From Elmis aenea (Eukaryota; Arthropoda; Insecta; Coleoptera; Elmidae): a stretch of 64,000 nucleotides of DNA. Below the pieces are notes generated by a model. That model worked only from the letters and a program-made list of their open reading frames with translations. It searched no databases and was not told the origin of the DNA. Positions within the stretch are counted from its first letter, which is position 1. The number at the start of each line of letters is the position of its first letter. This document shows, in pieces, positions 22,501 to 30,744 of this stretch. The position numbers were made by a program, and so were the translations under genes. The DNA is taken from contig OX393582.1 in NCBI GenBank assembly GCA_947652605.1, forward strand, positions 15,834,544-15,898,543, given 5' to 3'.

Positions 22501-25500
22501 ATTCCTTGTTTTTACCCAACACCCTTCATATACGTATTTGAAAAAAAAACGGAAGGTGGTTTGAATATAATACAGTTAATAGGCACATCACGTTTCTTTA
22601 GATAAATGGGATTAATCCCTACAATAAATCCCATTTTTATTTTGTTCTTAATAATTTTCAGTTACAATACTATTTATATATCACAATAATTATAAAAATA
22701 GATGATTTATTAAACTCTTTTTGCTTATTTTACTGATATTTCTTAATGTAAACTAATTTGCCTGGTTTAGTTCAAGCTTTATTGACTGTAAATCACATCA
22801 AAATCCTTAAACAATACATAAATATACATTTTACTTACCCATTTTGAAAATAAACACGTTATTCTGTAGCCGGTAACTCGTGGACGGACTAGAGTTACAA
22901 TATTTGGCACCGATCAAGCGCAATTCGGAATCACCTACGGACCATGCAACGCATATTCGCGTTCAACCGCGGTCAACTCAGTGCTATCTGTAGGTCGAGT
23001 TAATGCGAAAATAGCACCGATATCAAGCTGATCGCGTTGTGTTGCCGTGCTAAACGCGTTCACACCGGTGCAAACTACGGTGTTAGCGACTCTGCAACCG
23101 GGCCATTATGTCTGAAAGCAGGTGCGCAAAAATGGGATGATCAACGTAGTTTTAAGAGAAATATAAGTAGAGGAAGATCAAGAACAAAACAAAGTGAGGC
23201 AGAAACTACATACAAAGGAGTCAGCTGGAGAGATGTGCTACAGTTAGCCAATAGATAGATGTGAAGAAACATAATCAAGAATTGGGAAAACATAACTTGA
23301 AACCGAAAGAGAATTCAATGAAGAAGAATACAACTTATAATTAAGTGTCTTTACAGCTAATTTTATAATATCAATTTAATACACCAGAGGGCAAGTTTTA
23401 ACCCTTTTCTTTGCAAAAATGAAGTTGCCTGACTCCATCTTCACCATACCGTATCTGATACTGGGATAAATACCTCTTTGCACCATTTTTTTCTCCACTT
23501 CTCTAAACTTAACTATGAGCGTACAGTTAATAATTAAGTATACTAAAAAGTTCTTCGATTTTGACAGTTTATAACATTGTTTTTTATGTATCAGTGGTCT
23601 CCGTTCGCGTTAACTGTAACTCTTCGGATTGTCTTGAAAGCGCAATTTCAAATAGTTGTCATGTTACTTGGCGAAATGCTCCAAGCGTAAGGTTTTCTTT
23701 TGTCACTCAAGACTTGCTTAAATGTATATTTTTTGCTTTCGAGGTGTATTTCTTCAAATTAGTTCTTAGACGATTTAAATAACTATAAGATCTCATGCTG
23801 TTAATGGTCGTCCACTTCTCGATCCATCTTGCACCGTACAAAATTGGTTATACCAATTTATGGTCCCGTGAATAACTTTGTGTTTTATTTTTTAAAGATT
23901 TAACAATTTGGAAATTTCATCTTCGATTTACAATTCTTTATTGAAGTCATTATACTTACAGAATGAACCTTTCACGTATAATACTTGCTAACAAAGGTGG
24001 GCAAATTCCGGCTGCGAGCCGTATGCAGCCCGCGATAACATCAAATCTGATCCACTGTTTGAAATGGACAAAAATTTTGAATCGTTTTATAAAACGCCCA
24101 TTGGAGAATCCGTCTACCGGCATCCAATATGCGTGATTTTTAACACCACACATCTAAATTTATTCCGACCCGCGTTTTCCTAACTAATACCTACTTTAGA
24201 ACCTAACCATTGATAATTTTAAAAAATACTTTAACTTACCTTATAAACCCTGCGTGATTCATATATTTTTACGTGGAAAAGATTTAATGGTATGACAAAG
24301 TTTTCAGAAGTTTATTCGCATGAACAATTTTTGAAAAAAACAGTTAAATTATTTGTTGGCATGATTTAAGACCTTTTCCTTGTAAGAGGATTTTTAAACA
24401 ATAAAAAATATTTTACAAGATTTGTTTTTTATTTTGCAGGTATCATGGTGATATTATCTTTAACTTTTTTGACGCCATATTTTTCATACATACCTAAAGC
24501 AACTTTGGCATCAGTGATTTGGTGCGCTGTTATATACCTTATCGAAGTCTCTATCATAAAACAATTATGGAAAATTAGTAGTAAGATCAATTTCGTACAA
24601 CAAATATGAAATATGCATACTTAACACTTTTTTTAATGCAGAAATAGATTTAATCCCTTTGACAATAACATTTTTGTCGTGTCTCCTTCTTGGTATAGAA
24701 ATGGGCATATTAATAGGAGTTGGAATTGACCTGCTGTTGCTTTTATATTATAATGCTAGACCTAAAATTAAAGTAGAGAAAGTAGAGGTATTTAAAAAAA
24801 ATACTGTTTTTTTTTACTAACACACAGAATGTCCTAAACTGCATGGGATTATAAGACTATCCTCGTCAATATTTAGTGCTAGTATGCCTTTAAATGAGAA
24901 ACGTTGTTCAATTTTAAGAGATTACTAAGGTAGGTATACATTTATCAAAAAAGTTTATTACATAAAGTCAATCGATTCTCAATTTCAGAAGGTTTTAATA
25001 TAAAATAGTTATTTATGTATCAAAGCCAAAAAGTGTAACTTTTTCGGCCGCGTCTGGTTTGCTGGCCGAGACGTAGTCGAGGCCAGCAAACAGGCAAGGC
25101 CAAAAAAGTACGTTTAGGCCGAGGTGCATATTACATTTTTTGTGCGATAGAGTTAAAAACAATTTTAATTTTTAGTGTTTTTCAAAAATGTAGGTTAGAA
25201 ACTACGTGACATTCTGTCACTGACAGATGACGGCGTATGCTGTTAGCTTTAATGCAAATAATTTACGCTGTAGTGGCCGAAAAAGTTACTTTTCAGGCCG
25301 TTGCTAAGGGTAACGGCCTGAAAAGTGACTTTTTAGGCCGTTGCTAAGGATGGGGCCGGTAATGCAGTACTTTATGGCTGCTAACGCGTCCGTCAAACAG
25401 CTGTTTCTAGTACGATCGCACAAAAATGTACTTATCAAGACTTTTTTTATGGCATTAAATTTATTTTCCCAAGTTGAAGTAAATCATGAATTTATTTGTT

Positions 25501-28000
25501 AAAATCCGTGCTACTTGACGAACTACGTAGCATCGATAATACAATCAAATACCCAAGAAAATTCCATCCAAAGATTCTTCTCCTCTCTTATACAATCTTT
25601 TATCAAAAGTTGGCTGTTATTGTAGCAACTCAGAAGTAGTCTCCTTTATTTTAGAACTAACAAATTTATTAGATTTTTTTATTATAATTGTGTATGCTGT
25701 AGCTTTTTAAATCACTGAATGTCTTTTAGGACGAGTCTTTAGGATATATCAAACTGACTCCAACATCTGCGCTGCTATTTCCATCCGCCCAATATGTGCG
25801 AGAACTAGCCCTAAGGAAAAATCTTGAATTAGGACAAAACACAAACTTTATAGCGATGGACTGCTCTCACATTAAAAACGCCGATTTTACAGCAACAAAG
25901 GTATAAAAAAATTTACTACATTATTCACAGAGTCGTTTTTGTTACTCTATTAATGGCCCAATTGCATAAACTTAAAACCTGGGATTAACTTCAGGATTAA
26001 ACCACGTTAAGCCTACAACTAAGCTAAACCGCAGCACAGCTACCTATTTTCAGGGATTAACTTGTATTTTGGTAACGCACAGAAGTTGCAAAATATACAA
26101 GGCTTACGATTTATCCAGGAATAAGTTGTGGTTATTTTTTTTTATTTTTGTCGTAAATTCAAACAATACTGAAATAAACAATACTTCCATTATCAGTTTA
26201 TACTCTTACTGAGTGAAAAAAAGGGATATTTTTGTGCGATCGTACTAGAAAATGCTGTTTGACGGACGCGTTAGCAACCATAAAGTACTGCATTTCCGGC
26301 CCTATCCTTGACAACGGCCGTAAAAGTTACTTTTCAGGCCGTTACCCTTAGCAACGGCCGAAAAAGTAACTTTTACGGCCGTTGCTAAGGAGTGGGCCGG
26401 TAATGCAGTACATACGCCGTCAGCTGCCAGTGACAGAATGTCACGTAGTTTCTAACCTATAATTTTGAAAATTACTAAAAATTTAAATTGTATTTAATTC
26501 GATCGCACAAAAAATGTAATATGCACCTCGGCCAAAACGTACTCTTTCGGCCTAGTCTGTTTGGTGGCCTCGACTACGTCTCGGCCAGCAAACCAGTTAC
26601 ACTTTTTGGCCTTGATACATAAATAATTATTATTTTTTTGTTCAATACTTGACGATGAACAAGCATTTTGGAATTTATTTTATTTTAATTGAGTGTTTGT
26701 GTATTGTTCCGTTATGTTTTGCATTCGTTTTTGCTTAAAAACTTATTACTTTGATATAAAAGCTTTGCTGCTACAACATGTGAAACTTGGAACTCGCTCC
26801 TCTGTACAGGGTGGTCCAAATTCGATGAGATTACATACGTATTTCGCTTAACAGTCAATATAGAGAAACGGTTAAATTACCAAAAATGTGCAGTTTCTTG
26901 AGACAAACTCAGAACAATTCTTAAATATATTCTATCATTTTCGCTTTTTCTTTTTTTTTTCAAAGCCTACTTTTTGTTTTTTATGTTAAAAAAAATTAAA
27001 GAACCTTTGTAACTTGCATATTATTGAAAATAAATATATATTTATATATTTGGAATGAGAAAAAAATAAGGAATTTAAATAGGTCATAGCCAACGATTTA
27101 AAAAAAGGTAAGTTTGTGTAATAGCTTTTTAACGGCGAGCGTAATTTTTTTTTAGTACTATCAAAATGTACATAAAACTATCTAAAAATAATCTTCATAA
27201 ACTATTTCGATATTTTAAACAATAAGGGAGATATGACACATTATAAATATAACATTAAAATAGTTTTTCTCTAATAACTCACAAACCGAAAATGATTGAA
27301 TATTTTTGCAAACGGTTCTGAATTTGTCCCAAAAAACTGCTCATTTTTAATAATTTAATAGTTTCTCTTTATTAACTATTAAGCGAGATACCAATGTAAT
27401 CCCATCGAATTTGGACCACCCTGTACTTCGGACCTAATTAAATGTTAAACAAAGCAATTTAAATTGTAACAATTATTTACTGTAAAGCTAGTCTCAAATA
27501 GATTTAATCGTTCTTAATTTTATAACTTATCATTTATTTATTAGGGTGTTACGTTTTGCATCATGTTTTTAACAATTATTTCAGTGCATTGGAACCTGGG
27601 CAAGCGACTTACAAAAGAGTGGAAAAACCTTAGTTCTTTATGGATTAAATCAAACATTGGCAAATGCCTTAACTAATGTATGCAATTCCAAATGTACATT
27701 GATCAGTACAGAAGACGATTTGGACAGTATTTTGAACGGTATGTTGAAAATATATTAGCTAACTACAACAAACTTGAATCATTAATAACTGATAAAATAT
27801 TTAGGATGTTTATATTTTTGGATTATGACAAAAAGTTTTTTAATTTGTAATTTATTTGATTTTAGCTTCAACACTTAACGACAATTCACGTAAGACAATA
27901 GAAAAATTCTTATTGGATGATAGCTTACCTCTGTCTGGGTGACGCTTAATTGAAATTGAAATAGCTTGTAAAATATTTATGTTGCATGCTTAATAAAAAA
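13523..28000 (+). CDS. SLC26A11-like sulfate/anion transporter, copy 2 (complete)
   Basis: Coding segments are 13529-13699, 15449-15653, 17655-17875, 18045-18234, 18287-18451, 19511-19672, 24440-24580, 24642-24787, 25730-25900, 27585-27738 and 27866-27942. They total 1803 nt, exactly 600 codons plus stop, with GT-AG introns and no frame break. The protein is a typical SLC26 anion transporter, close to the usual SLC26A11 length: DLVAGITVGLTLIPQSIAYA (residues 30-49), PEYGLYSS (56-63, sulfate-transporter signature), STPVVAGYTSAGAITIASSQ (133-152), about 10-14 membrane helices to about residue 450, and a STAS domain with MDCSHIKNADFT (510-521). Expected role: exchange or uptake of sulfate, chloride or related anions. 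The start follows acceptor TTTCAG by six bases, implying a 5' noncoding exon. AATAAA is at 27992-27997. Confidence 0.95.
13529..13699 (+). CDS. copy 2, exon 1 (coding part)
   Basis: The 57 codons run from MPFKAYAVLQRVFPP to GLSPE. The ATG is preceded by acceptor TTTCAG and TAAAGT. The exon includes the first membrane helix, with GITVGLTLIPQSIAYA. Copy 3 has an exon of identical length (52639-52809). Donor GTAATA. Confidence 0.95.
13774..13885. repeat. small hairpin MITE in intron 1 of copy 2
   Basis: The blocks TAACAATACCGGAAAT, TACTTTACTGGACGAG and their inverses CGAGTCCAGTAAAAACAT, TTTTCCGGGTGTGTTA form an inverted repeat of about 110 bp. No target duplication is clear. Confidence 0.55.
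13890..15264. mobile_element. CAGGGTG foldback element in intron 1 of copy 2
   Basis: It starts CAGGGTGGGCAAATTTCGAT after TA at 13888-13889. The right arm ends with the inverse CGAAATTTGCCCA near 15264, but its last bases are lost. The arms share ATGAAAACATCG, the AAAAACGGA block and GATAACTCGAAAACAAAAG. The left arm is interrupted by the 163-bp GC-rich hairpin at 13940-14102. Inside the element, units containing TTATCGTCTTTTGTTTTC occur several times (about 14183, 14608 and, inverted, 15120). Confidence 0.75.
13940..14102. mobile_element. 163-bp perfect hairpin with TTAA duplication
   Basis: The 70-bp arms 13940-14009 and 14033-14102 are exact inverse copies (GCTAAGGCCGCACTGCGGG at each end) around a 23-bp loop. 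TTAA flanks both sides (13936-13939, 14103-14106). The other arm of the host foldback element lacks this insert, which confirms it is a separate, young insertion. A TTAA target suggests piggyBac- or Kolobok-type mobilisation. It is strikingly GC-rich against its surroundings. Confidence 0.85.
15449..15653 (+). CDS. copy 2, exon 2
   Basis: The exon reads YGLYSSLCGGFVYALFGRTS then QMHIAPGAILSLITFNYI and ends GVLRL plus one base. It completes the PE-YGLYSS sulfate-transporter signature. The usual family stretch xxxLGPTAIMSL appears here as HIAPGAILSL, so the Thr at the anion-pocket helix is replaced. Acceptor TTTTTTAG, donor GTTAGT. Confidence 0.94.
15800..16523. mobile_element. CAGGGTG foldback element, family J
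   Basis: The left end CAGGGTGGTCCACATAGAAG and right inverse end CACCCTG (16517-16523) are flanked by TA. The arms of roughly 330 bp share GGGATCTCGTAAACGGTA, the CCCCTTTCTGAGACCTA block and the AATAACTCGGTTATA block in inverse order. A half copy lies at 17903-18020. Confidence 0.8.
16606..16720. repeat. short inverted-repeat MITE
   Basis: CATGACAAGAGTTGTAAAAA and its inverse TTTTTACAACTCGTGTTATG border a 115-bp segment with a small GC-rich palindrome GAGCCGCGTAGCGGC in the middle. No clear target duplication was found. Confidence 0.6.
16985..17174. mobile_element. 190-bp hAT MITE, duplication ACGGTAAG
   Basis: The ends CAGGGCC and GGCCCTG, with inner CCCGGGCCCCGG/CCCGGGG blocks, are flanked by identical ACGGTAAG at 16977-16984 and 17175-17182. 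It has no coding capacity and lies in intron 2 of SLC26 copy 2. Confidence 0.88.
17655..17875 (+). CDS. copy 2, exon 3
   Basis: The exon reads FLVDFVSTPVVAGYTSAGAI then TIASSQVKSLLGL and ends AILVLMR. This is the most conserved SLC26 core (FxSxPVxxGFTSAAAxTIxxSQ). I placed the donor at GTAAGT after CGA because it keeps the frame into exon 4. Confidence 0.95.
17903..18020. mobile_element. half copy of family J element beside exon 4
   Basis: TA plus CAGGGTGGTCCACATAGAAG follows the left arm of the 15800-16523 element through TCTCGTAAACAGTAAGAGC and CCCCTTTCTGGGACC, then stops. It lies just upstream of the acceptor of exon 4 (18043-18044). Confidence 0.65.
18045..18234 (+). CDS. copy 2, exon 4
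   Basis: The exon reads QLKDYGTPPTFGSKTKNEDS, a hydrophilic loop, then KKIFWFICVSRNAIIVLLCA and FIFETQSMKPFSLT. It corresponds to the LxxxLWxxxxxRNALVVxxxxxxAY region of SLC26A11. Acceptor TTTCAG, donor GTAAGA. The following intron is only 52 bp. Confidence 0.93.
18287..18451 (+). CDS. copy 2, exon 5
   Basis: The exon reads KVPAGLPNVSVPPFKVINGN and continues to GNMAIAKSF. It is the intact equivalent of the exon cut by the left edge of the window. Acceptor CTTTTTAG, donor GTAAGT. Confidence 0.95.
18569..18999. mobile_element. 431-bp hAT MITE rich in AACCGGTT, duplication CTTAACAG
   Basis: The ends CAGGGCTAGAAACCG and CGGTTTCATGCCCTG are inverses, flanked by identical CTTAACAG (18561-18568, 19000-19007). 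The interior is packed with AACCGGTT and GGTTAACC palindromes, most near the two ends. It has no coding capacity and lies in intron 5 of SLC26 copy 2. Confidence 0.9.
19511..19672 (+). CDS. copy 2, exon 6
   Basis: The exon reads SGKAIDASQEMLALGLCNIV through NAAFSRAAVSNASGSK to GVYT plus one base. Its length of 162 bp and phases equal the copy 1 exon at 2226-2387. Acceptor TGTTACAG, donor GTAAGT. Confidence 0.95.
20028..20425 (+). pseudogene. RTE-type LINE fragment, left part
   Basis: Scattered plus-strand frames read TIDIIKAMYEKRF, VVYVPILNYKSEA and MQEIRFLRRIEGIDKIRI up to LRYLKHLLHM. They match the C-terminal region of RTE-like LINE proteins (compare the copy at 33838-34245: VYVPILTYSSETW, MRFLRRIEG, LRWLGHLLRM). 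The fragment is interrupted at 20428 by the Harbinger element and resumes at 23109. Stops and frameshifts are present, and the sequence lies in intron 6 of SLC26 copy 2. Confidence 0.7.
20661..21647 (+). pseudogene. MYB/SANT-like protein gene of the Harbinger element
   Basis: The putative exons are 20661-20710 (MNFSETEKQDLIAIVDK), 21201-21408 (YKTIIECKTTD, ETWKQLAKEFNAVTATRG, GQFRQFYKNQRQN), 21443-21522 (MEVDEIIEKYEEMKKTAIEH) and 21585-21647 (LVIKKTGGGSP). This is the layout of the Myb/SANT-like DNA-binding protein that accompanies Harbinger transposases. A stop at 21406-21408 breaks the frame. A decayed LINE piece (KVSERKILRKIYG, about 21015-21060) sits between the first two exons. Confidence 0.6.
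22093..22113. repeat. (CA)n microsatellite
   Basis: About ten CA dinucleotides lie inside the Harbinger element. Confidence 0.9.
23109..23330 (+). pseudogene. RTE-type LINE fragment, right part
   Basis: It resumes the LINE after the Harbinger element with MSESRCAKMG, then SRTKQSEAETTYKGVSWRDV and LQLANR. The match is the LINE 3' end at 33838-34060 (RGRPRIKWEKEVRKRLEGKG, VSWRDVPQLANDRKEWRK). It contains stops. Confidence 0.7.
23331..23990. other. intron 6 of copy 2, no recognised feature
   Basis: This is AT-rich intronic sequence with no convincing homology or terminal repeats. Confidence 0.4.
23991..24175. mobile_element. hAT-like element end fragment
   Basis: CAAAGGTGGGCAAATTCCGG, then GCGAGCCGTATGCAGCCCGCG, resembles the interior-end sequence of the hAT element at 60220-62868 (CCGGTCCGCGAG, CCGGCCCGCC). 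There is only one end and no target duplication. Confidence 0.4.
24440..24580 (+). CDS. copy 2, exon 7
   Basis: The exon reads IMVILSLTFLTPYFSYIPKA then TLASVIWCAVIYLIEVSIIK. It is 141 bp, like its partner in copy 1. Acceptor ATTTTGCAG, donor GTAAGA. Confidence 0.95.
24642..24787 (+). CDS. copy 2, exon 8
   Basis: The exon reads IDLIPLTITFLSCLLLGIEM to YYNARPKIKVEKVE. It contains the last membrane helix and the entry to the STAS domain. The intron before it is 61 bp. Confidence 0.95.
25014..25428 (+). repeat. 0.4-kb repeat, copy a (inverted relative to copy b)
   Basis: It runs from ATGTATCAAAGCCAAAAAGTG to CGATCGCACAAAAATG. It contains repeated GCCGTTGCTAAGG and AACGGCCTGAAAAGT modules and an inner pair of CGATCGCACAAAAA-type ends. 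The same sequence occurs in reverse at 26228-26625. It lies in intron 8 of SLC26 copy 2. Confidence 0.85.
25730..25900 (+). CDS. copy 2, exon 9 (STAS)
   Basis: The exon reads DESLGYIKLTPTSALLFPSA to SHIKNADFTATK in phase 0. It is the best-conserved exon between copies 1 and 2. It carries the STAS loop DCSHIKNADFT and is bracketed by the inverted 0.4-kb repeats at 25014-25428 and 26228-26625. Confidence 0.96.
25955..26150. mobile_element. Harbinger-like MITE, one end
   Basis: TGGCCCAATTGCATAAACTT at 25955 resembles the TGGCCCGATTGCA terminus of the element at 20429 and follows TAA. The opposite end is not recognisable. Confidence 0.4.
26228..26625 (-). repeat. 0.4-kb repeat, copy b (inverted relative to copy a)
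   Basis: Read in reverse it runs GTATCAAGGCCAAAAAGTG to CGATCGCACAAAAAT, closely matching copy a. Shared blocks include GACGGACGCGTTAGCAACCA (inverse in copy a) and TTAGAAACTACGTGACATTC. It lies in intron 9 of copy 2. Confidence 0.85.
26807..27423. mobile_element. CAGGGTG foldback element, family K, 617 bp
   Basis: The left end CAGGGTGGTCCAAATTCGAT and right end (inverse, CACCCTG) are flanked by TA. The arms share TACCAAAAATGTGCAGTTTCT and the TCGCTTAACAGTCAATATAG block in inverse order. The middle element of the nest at 39996-40707 is the same family. It lies in intron 9 of SLC26 copy 2. Confidence 0.85.
27585..27738 (+). CDS. copy 2, exon 10 (STAS end)
   Basis: The exon reads CIGTWASDLQKSGKTLVLYG then LNQTLANALTNVCNSKCTLI and STEDDLDSILN. 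Acceptor ATTTCAG, donor GTATGT. Confidence 0.95.
27866..27942 (+). CDS. copy 2, exon 11 (last coding)
   Basis: The exon reads STLNDNSRKTIEKFLLDDSL then PLSG and TGA at 27940-27942. Acceptor GATTTTAG. Confidence 0.92.
27992..27997 (+). terminator. polyadenylation signal AATAAA of copy 2
   Basis: A canonical AATAAA lies 50 bases after the stop of copy 2, a normal distance for a short insect 3' UTR. Confidence 0.75.
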
Positions 28001-28230
28001 GAATCGAAAACTTTATTTTAATTGCATATACTTTTTTATTTCTACACAATCGATTTTTGTTAATCCTTAGTTTAAATGCAAAATATTTTCTAAAACTGAG
28101 CCATTCATAACCAAAATTTTGATATCCTTAAAACCTTATTGTTAGTCGAATTTTGTCATTATTTTAATAAAATTATTTAAAAAAAATACCGATGGTTGGG
28201 TTCGTTGATATTTCTCAAATATAAAAAATC

Positions 28231-28251
28231 AATAATAATAATAATAATAAT
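28231..28251. repeat. (AAT)n microsatellite
   Basis: Seven AAT units lie in intergenic DNA after copy 2. Confidence 0.9.
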
Positions 28252-29259
28252 GATACAGTGCATTACTCAGATGTTAATTGGGTTTTAAATTAGCATGGAA
28301 CGTTATGCACACATTAGTGACGTGAACTACAGAAACATCTCAAAAGCTACACGCTACAGCCAAAAAATGAAAATAAGATTGGTTTTAAAAAAAATAGTAG
28401 TTGCTCCTGAATAAATTTTAAATAAAAGCGTCTATGTTAAAAATCTATTCAATTTGAATTCAACTGCTTATTACGCAAATTTATCCCAATTCTCTTCGCC
28501 AGTAAGTTTTATTTATTTATCTATTGATTGAGGAAGGGTCCAAAAATTCCCGGAATAGAGGGGTTGGAGAAGATAGAACTACTGTGTAGCATTTAGTTTT
28601 TTTGTTCGACTCATTATTAAAATAGGTGACAAGTTTTAAGCCAATTTGGTCAGTAGCTACAAGATATCGCCAAGTAAACATGTAAATCGGAAAGAAAATT
28701 GAAAGCATGGCGAAAATCGAGTATCGCCCTGTTATTAAGTTTTCCACCAAATAAGGAAAAACACCTTCATTATGGAAGAAATGTCAGCGGTGTATGGGGA
28801 CCCTGGAAAAACTATGATTTATAAGTGGCATGGACTTTTCAAACAAGGAAGGAAGAAGATTGAAGATGATCCTTGTTCATGACGGCCTGTTGAAGCAACT
28901 TTTTCGGACAACGTCAAAAAAGTCGAGAAACTCGTATTGGAAGATGCTTGCAGAAATGGTTGGAGTATCACCTTCAACCATTCTGAAATTCTGAATATTC
29001 TACCCGATCATCTTCGCATGACAAAAGTTAGCGCATGGTGGGTACCGAGAATGCTATGGAGCTCTGTGAAGACAACAGATATGGCATTTTGAATCCGATT
29101 GTGACGGGCGATGAAACTTCCATCATTATGAGCCTGAGTCGAAACTAGAGCATGCGGTGGATTAAAAAGGGCGCACCACCCCCTAAAAACTTGAAAATGT
29201 CGCCATCGGCCGGATAGATCATGGCGACTATTTTCTGGGATGCTGAGGGTATCCTGCTT

Positions 29260-29797
29260 GATTCTAGATAAATTGTTTGAAATCAATTGCTCGGAAACGA
29301 ATTTCTCGAAGCCAATTCCTCGAATGTAAATTGCTCGAACTACAAGTTCCTCGAAAAACCAATTGCTCGAAAAAAAAATCAAAGTTATGAAATAGGCTAC
29401 TTATTTAATATAAATTTTTATATGTCTATAGTTTATGCTATACAGGGTGTTCCAGTAATCATGGACAGCATGGGTATCTCGTAAAGGAAAAAGCAACTAT
29501 TCTATGAAAAAAAAACTCGAAAAAAATTAATAGTTTTGCGCTATTCATTTGTCATTTGAGAATAAAAACTGCAAAACATTAGAAAAGCGTTTGCATGTAG
29601 TTAAAAGTCTCACAACCCGTGTGATAATATTTAAAAAAACTGGATGACCATAATATCAAATAACCATATCCAAGCAATTATTGCTTTACGAGGAACTTGC
29701 ATTTCGAACAAAGTTGCATTCGAGGAATAGATTTTCGAGCAATTGATTTCGAGCAACAGATTTTAAGTAATTGCATTCGAGGAATTTGCGGATTACC
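29260..29797. mobile_element. 538-bp element with 9-bp duplication ATCCTGCTT, CTCGAA subterminal repeats
   Basis: Identical ATCCTGCTT flanks it at 29251-29259 and 29798-29806, and removal restores the mariner frame. The two ends (GATTCTAGATAAATTG and, in inverse, GGTAATCCGCAAATTC) match only loosely. Both sides carry arrays of units of about 20 bp like CAATTGCTCGAAA. A 9-bp target with subterminal repeats suggests a Mutator-like or Merlin-like element. A solo CAGGGTG end lies inside at 29443. Confidence 0.65.
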
Positions 29798-29857
29798 ATC
29801 CTGCTTATAGACTATTAAGTGTTCTCACTGTAACAGAAGAATAGTTACTAGTAGTAG

Positions 29858-29896
29858 CAGCAGACTAGCGTAGTAACTTACTACGCTAGTCTGCTG
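29858..29896. repeat. 39-bp perfect palindrome
   Basis: The 19-bp arms CAGCAGACTAGCGTAGTAA and TTACTACGCTAGTCTGCTG are exact inverses around a single C. They could form a cruciform or a very tight hairpin. Confidence 0.9.
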
Positions 29897-30049
29897 GAAC
29901 AATTTAATACGTAGTTCTTAGAACTGATTTAACGCTATGGATTAATACACACTGACCATCACCAGGAGCAGCGCATACAAAAACAACTAAATAATTAATT
30001 ATATAACTTTTATACATGTTAGAAAGGTTATTCTCTCTTTAGTTGTTTT

Positions 30050-30606
30050 CCTACAGGCGCTGATTTTTCTTCACTTGAAACGTAAGTGTTCCCAGATAAC
30101 AGCTTCAAGTACAAGTCTGTTTCGTCAGCATTATACAACTGATCATGGGTTAAATTTGACTCCTCAATTATATTTGCAAGTTTTGGTGTAAAGGGAGCAA
30201 CTGGCTCTGGTTGTAAAGTTAATTTTTCTCCAGTAATAGTCAGAAAACGTATACCATACAGATCCTTAAATTTTTTAAACCATCCTGAGCTAGCGGAAAA
30301 TGTATGTCAATTTTCTCGAATCTTCTCGTAAAACTATTTTGTTTCCTCTTTCAGAAATACACCACTTATTAAAACATTTCGTTCTCTGTGTCGCAAAACC
30401 CATTTATAGAATATCTTTTTCATCCTGATAAGTTCTCAGAGAATTTCATTTTCCTGGTCCAGAAAATGTCATAGCAACTGTTGAGGTAACTTTTCCTTCC
30501 TTTTTTTAAGAGCACATAAGGTGGATTTGGCTACTCCGTATTTTTTTGACAGATTAGTTACTCCACATTCCTTCGTCTCTGATAAAAGCTCCGCTTTTTT
30601 TTCCAT
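30050..30606 (-). pseudogene. pogo/Tigger (jerky-like) transposase fragment
   Basis: An ATG at 30606 (minus) begins MEKKAELLSETKECGVTNLS then KKYGVAKSTLCALKKRKEK, a psq-type helix-turn-helix. After breaks it reads VLRHRERNVLISG (CENP-B-type HTH region), ASSGWFKKFKDLYGI, IIEESNLTHDQLYNADETDL and YLKLLSGNTYVSSEEKSAP. The last is the DDE block with the NADETxLxWKLLPxKT signature of Tigger/jerky proteins. Stops interrupt it and the C-terminal catalytic residues are gone. Confidence 0.75.
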
Positions 30607-30744
30607 CGTAAGGTAAATAATACATACAACACGCTTGATCAAAGTTTGAAATGATATTAAACAAGTATAAACCAATCTAGCCTAGGCTTCTTTTTTTAAA
30701 TAGAGTAACTGATTATTTACATTTACTACTGCTCTCTTCATTAA

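Larger units (their letters stand above)
20429..23105. mobile_element. PIF/Harbinger-type element (2.7 kb) inside a LINE
   Basis: The termini TGGCCCGATTGCA and its inverse TGCAACCGGGCCA bound it. The flanking triplets are ATA (20426-20428) and TTA (23106-23108). Removing the element restores the LINE reading LLHM-SESRCAKMG, which equals LLRMPESRYAKIG in the other LINE, so the ends are well fixed. Three-base TWA targets and a MYB-like gene are PIF/Harbinger traits. I see no transposase frame, so the element is deleted or non-autonomous. Confidence 0.75.
28707..29960 (+). pseudogene. mariner (DD34D-type) transposase pseudogene, interrupted
   Basis: An ATG at 28707 begins MAKIEYRPVIKFSTK, then a stop. 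Further on are MEEMSAVYGDPGKTMIYKWH and GLFKQGRKKIEDDPCS (HTH region), NVKKVEKLVLEDA (linker), HLRMTKVSAWWVPRML, VTGDET-like (GDETSIIM in one frame), and IKKGAPPP/PSAGxIMATIFWDA-like sequence up to 29259. The frame is broken many times. At 29259 it is split by a separate element and the reading ILL-IDY resumes at 29798. It is a true mariner relic, distinct from the CAGGGTG family. Confidence 0.75.

Noticed and set aside
23037..23258. 73-residue plus-strand open frame
   Set aside because: It crosses the border of the Harbinger element and the LINE, so it is a chance fusion of two repeats.
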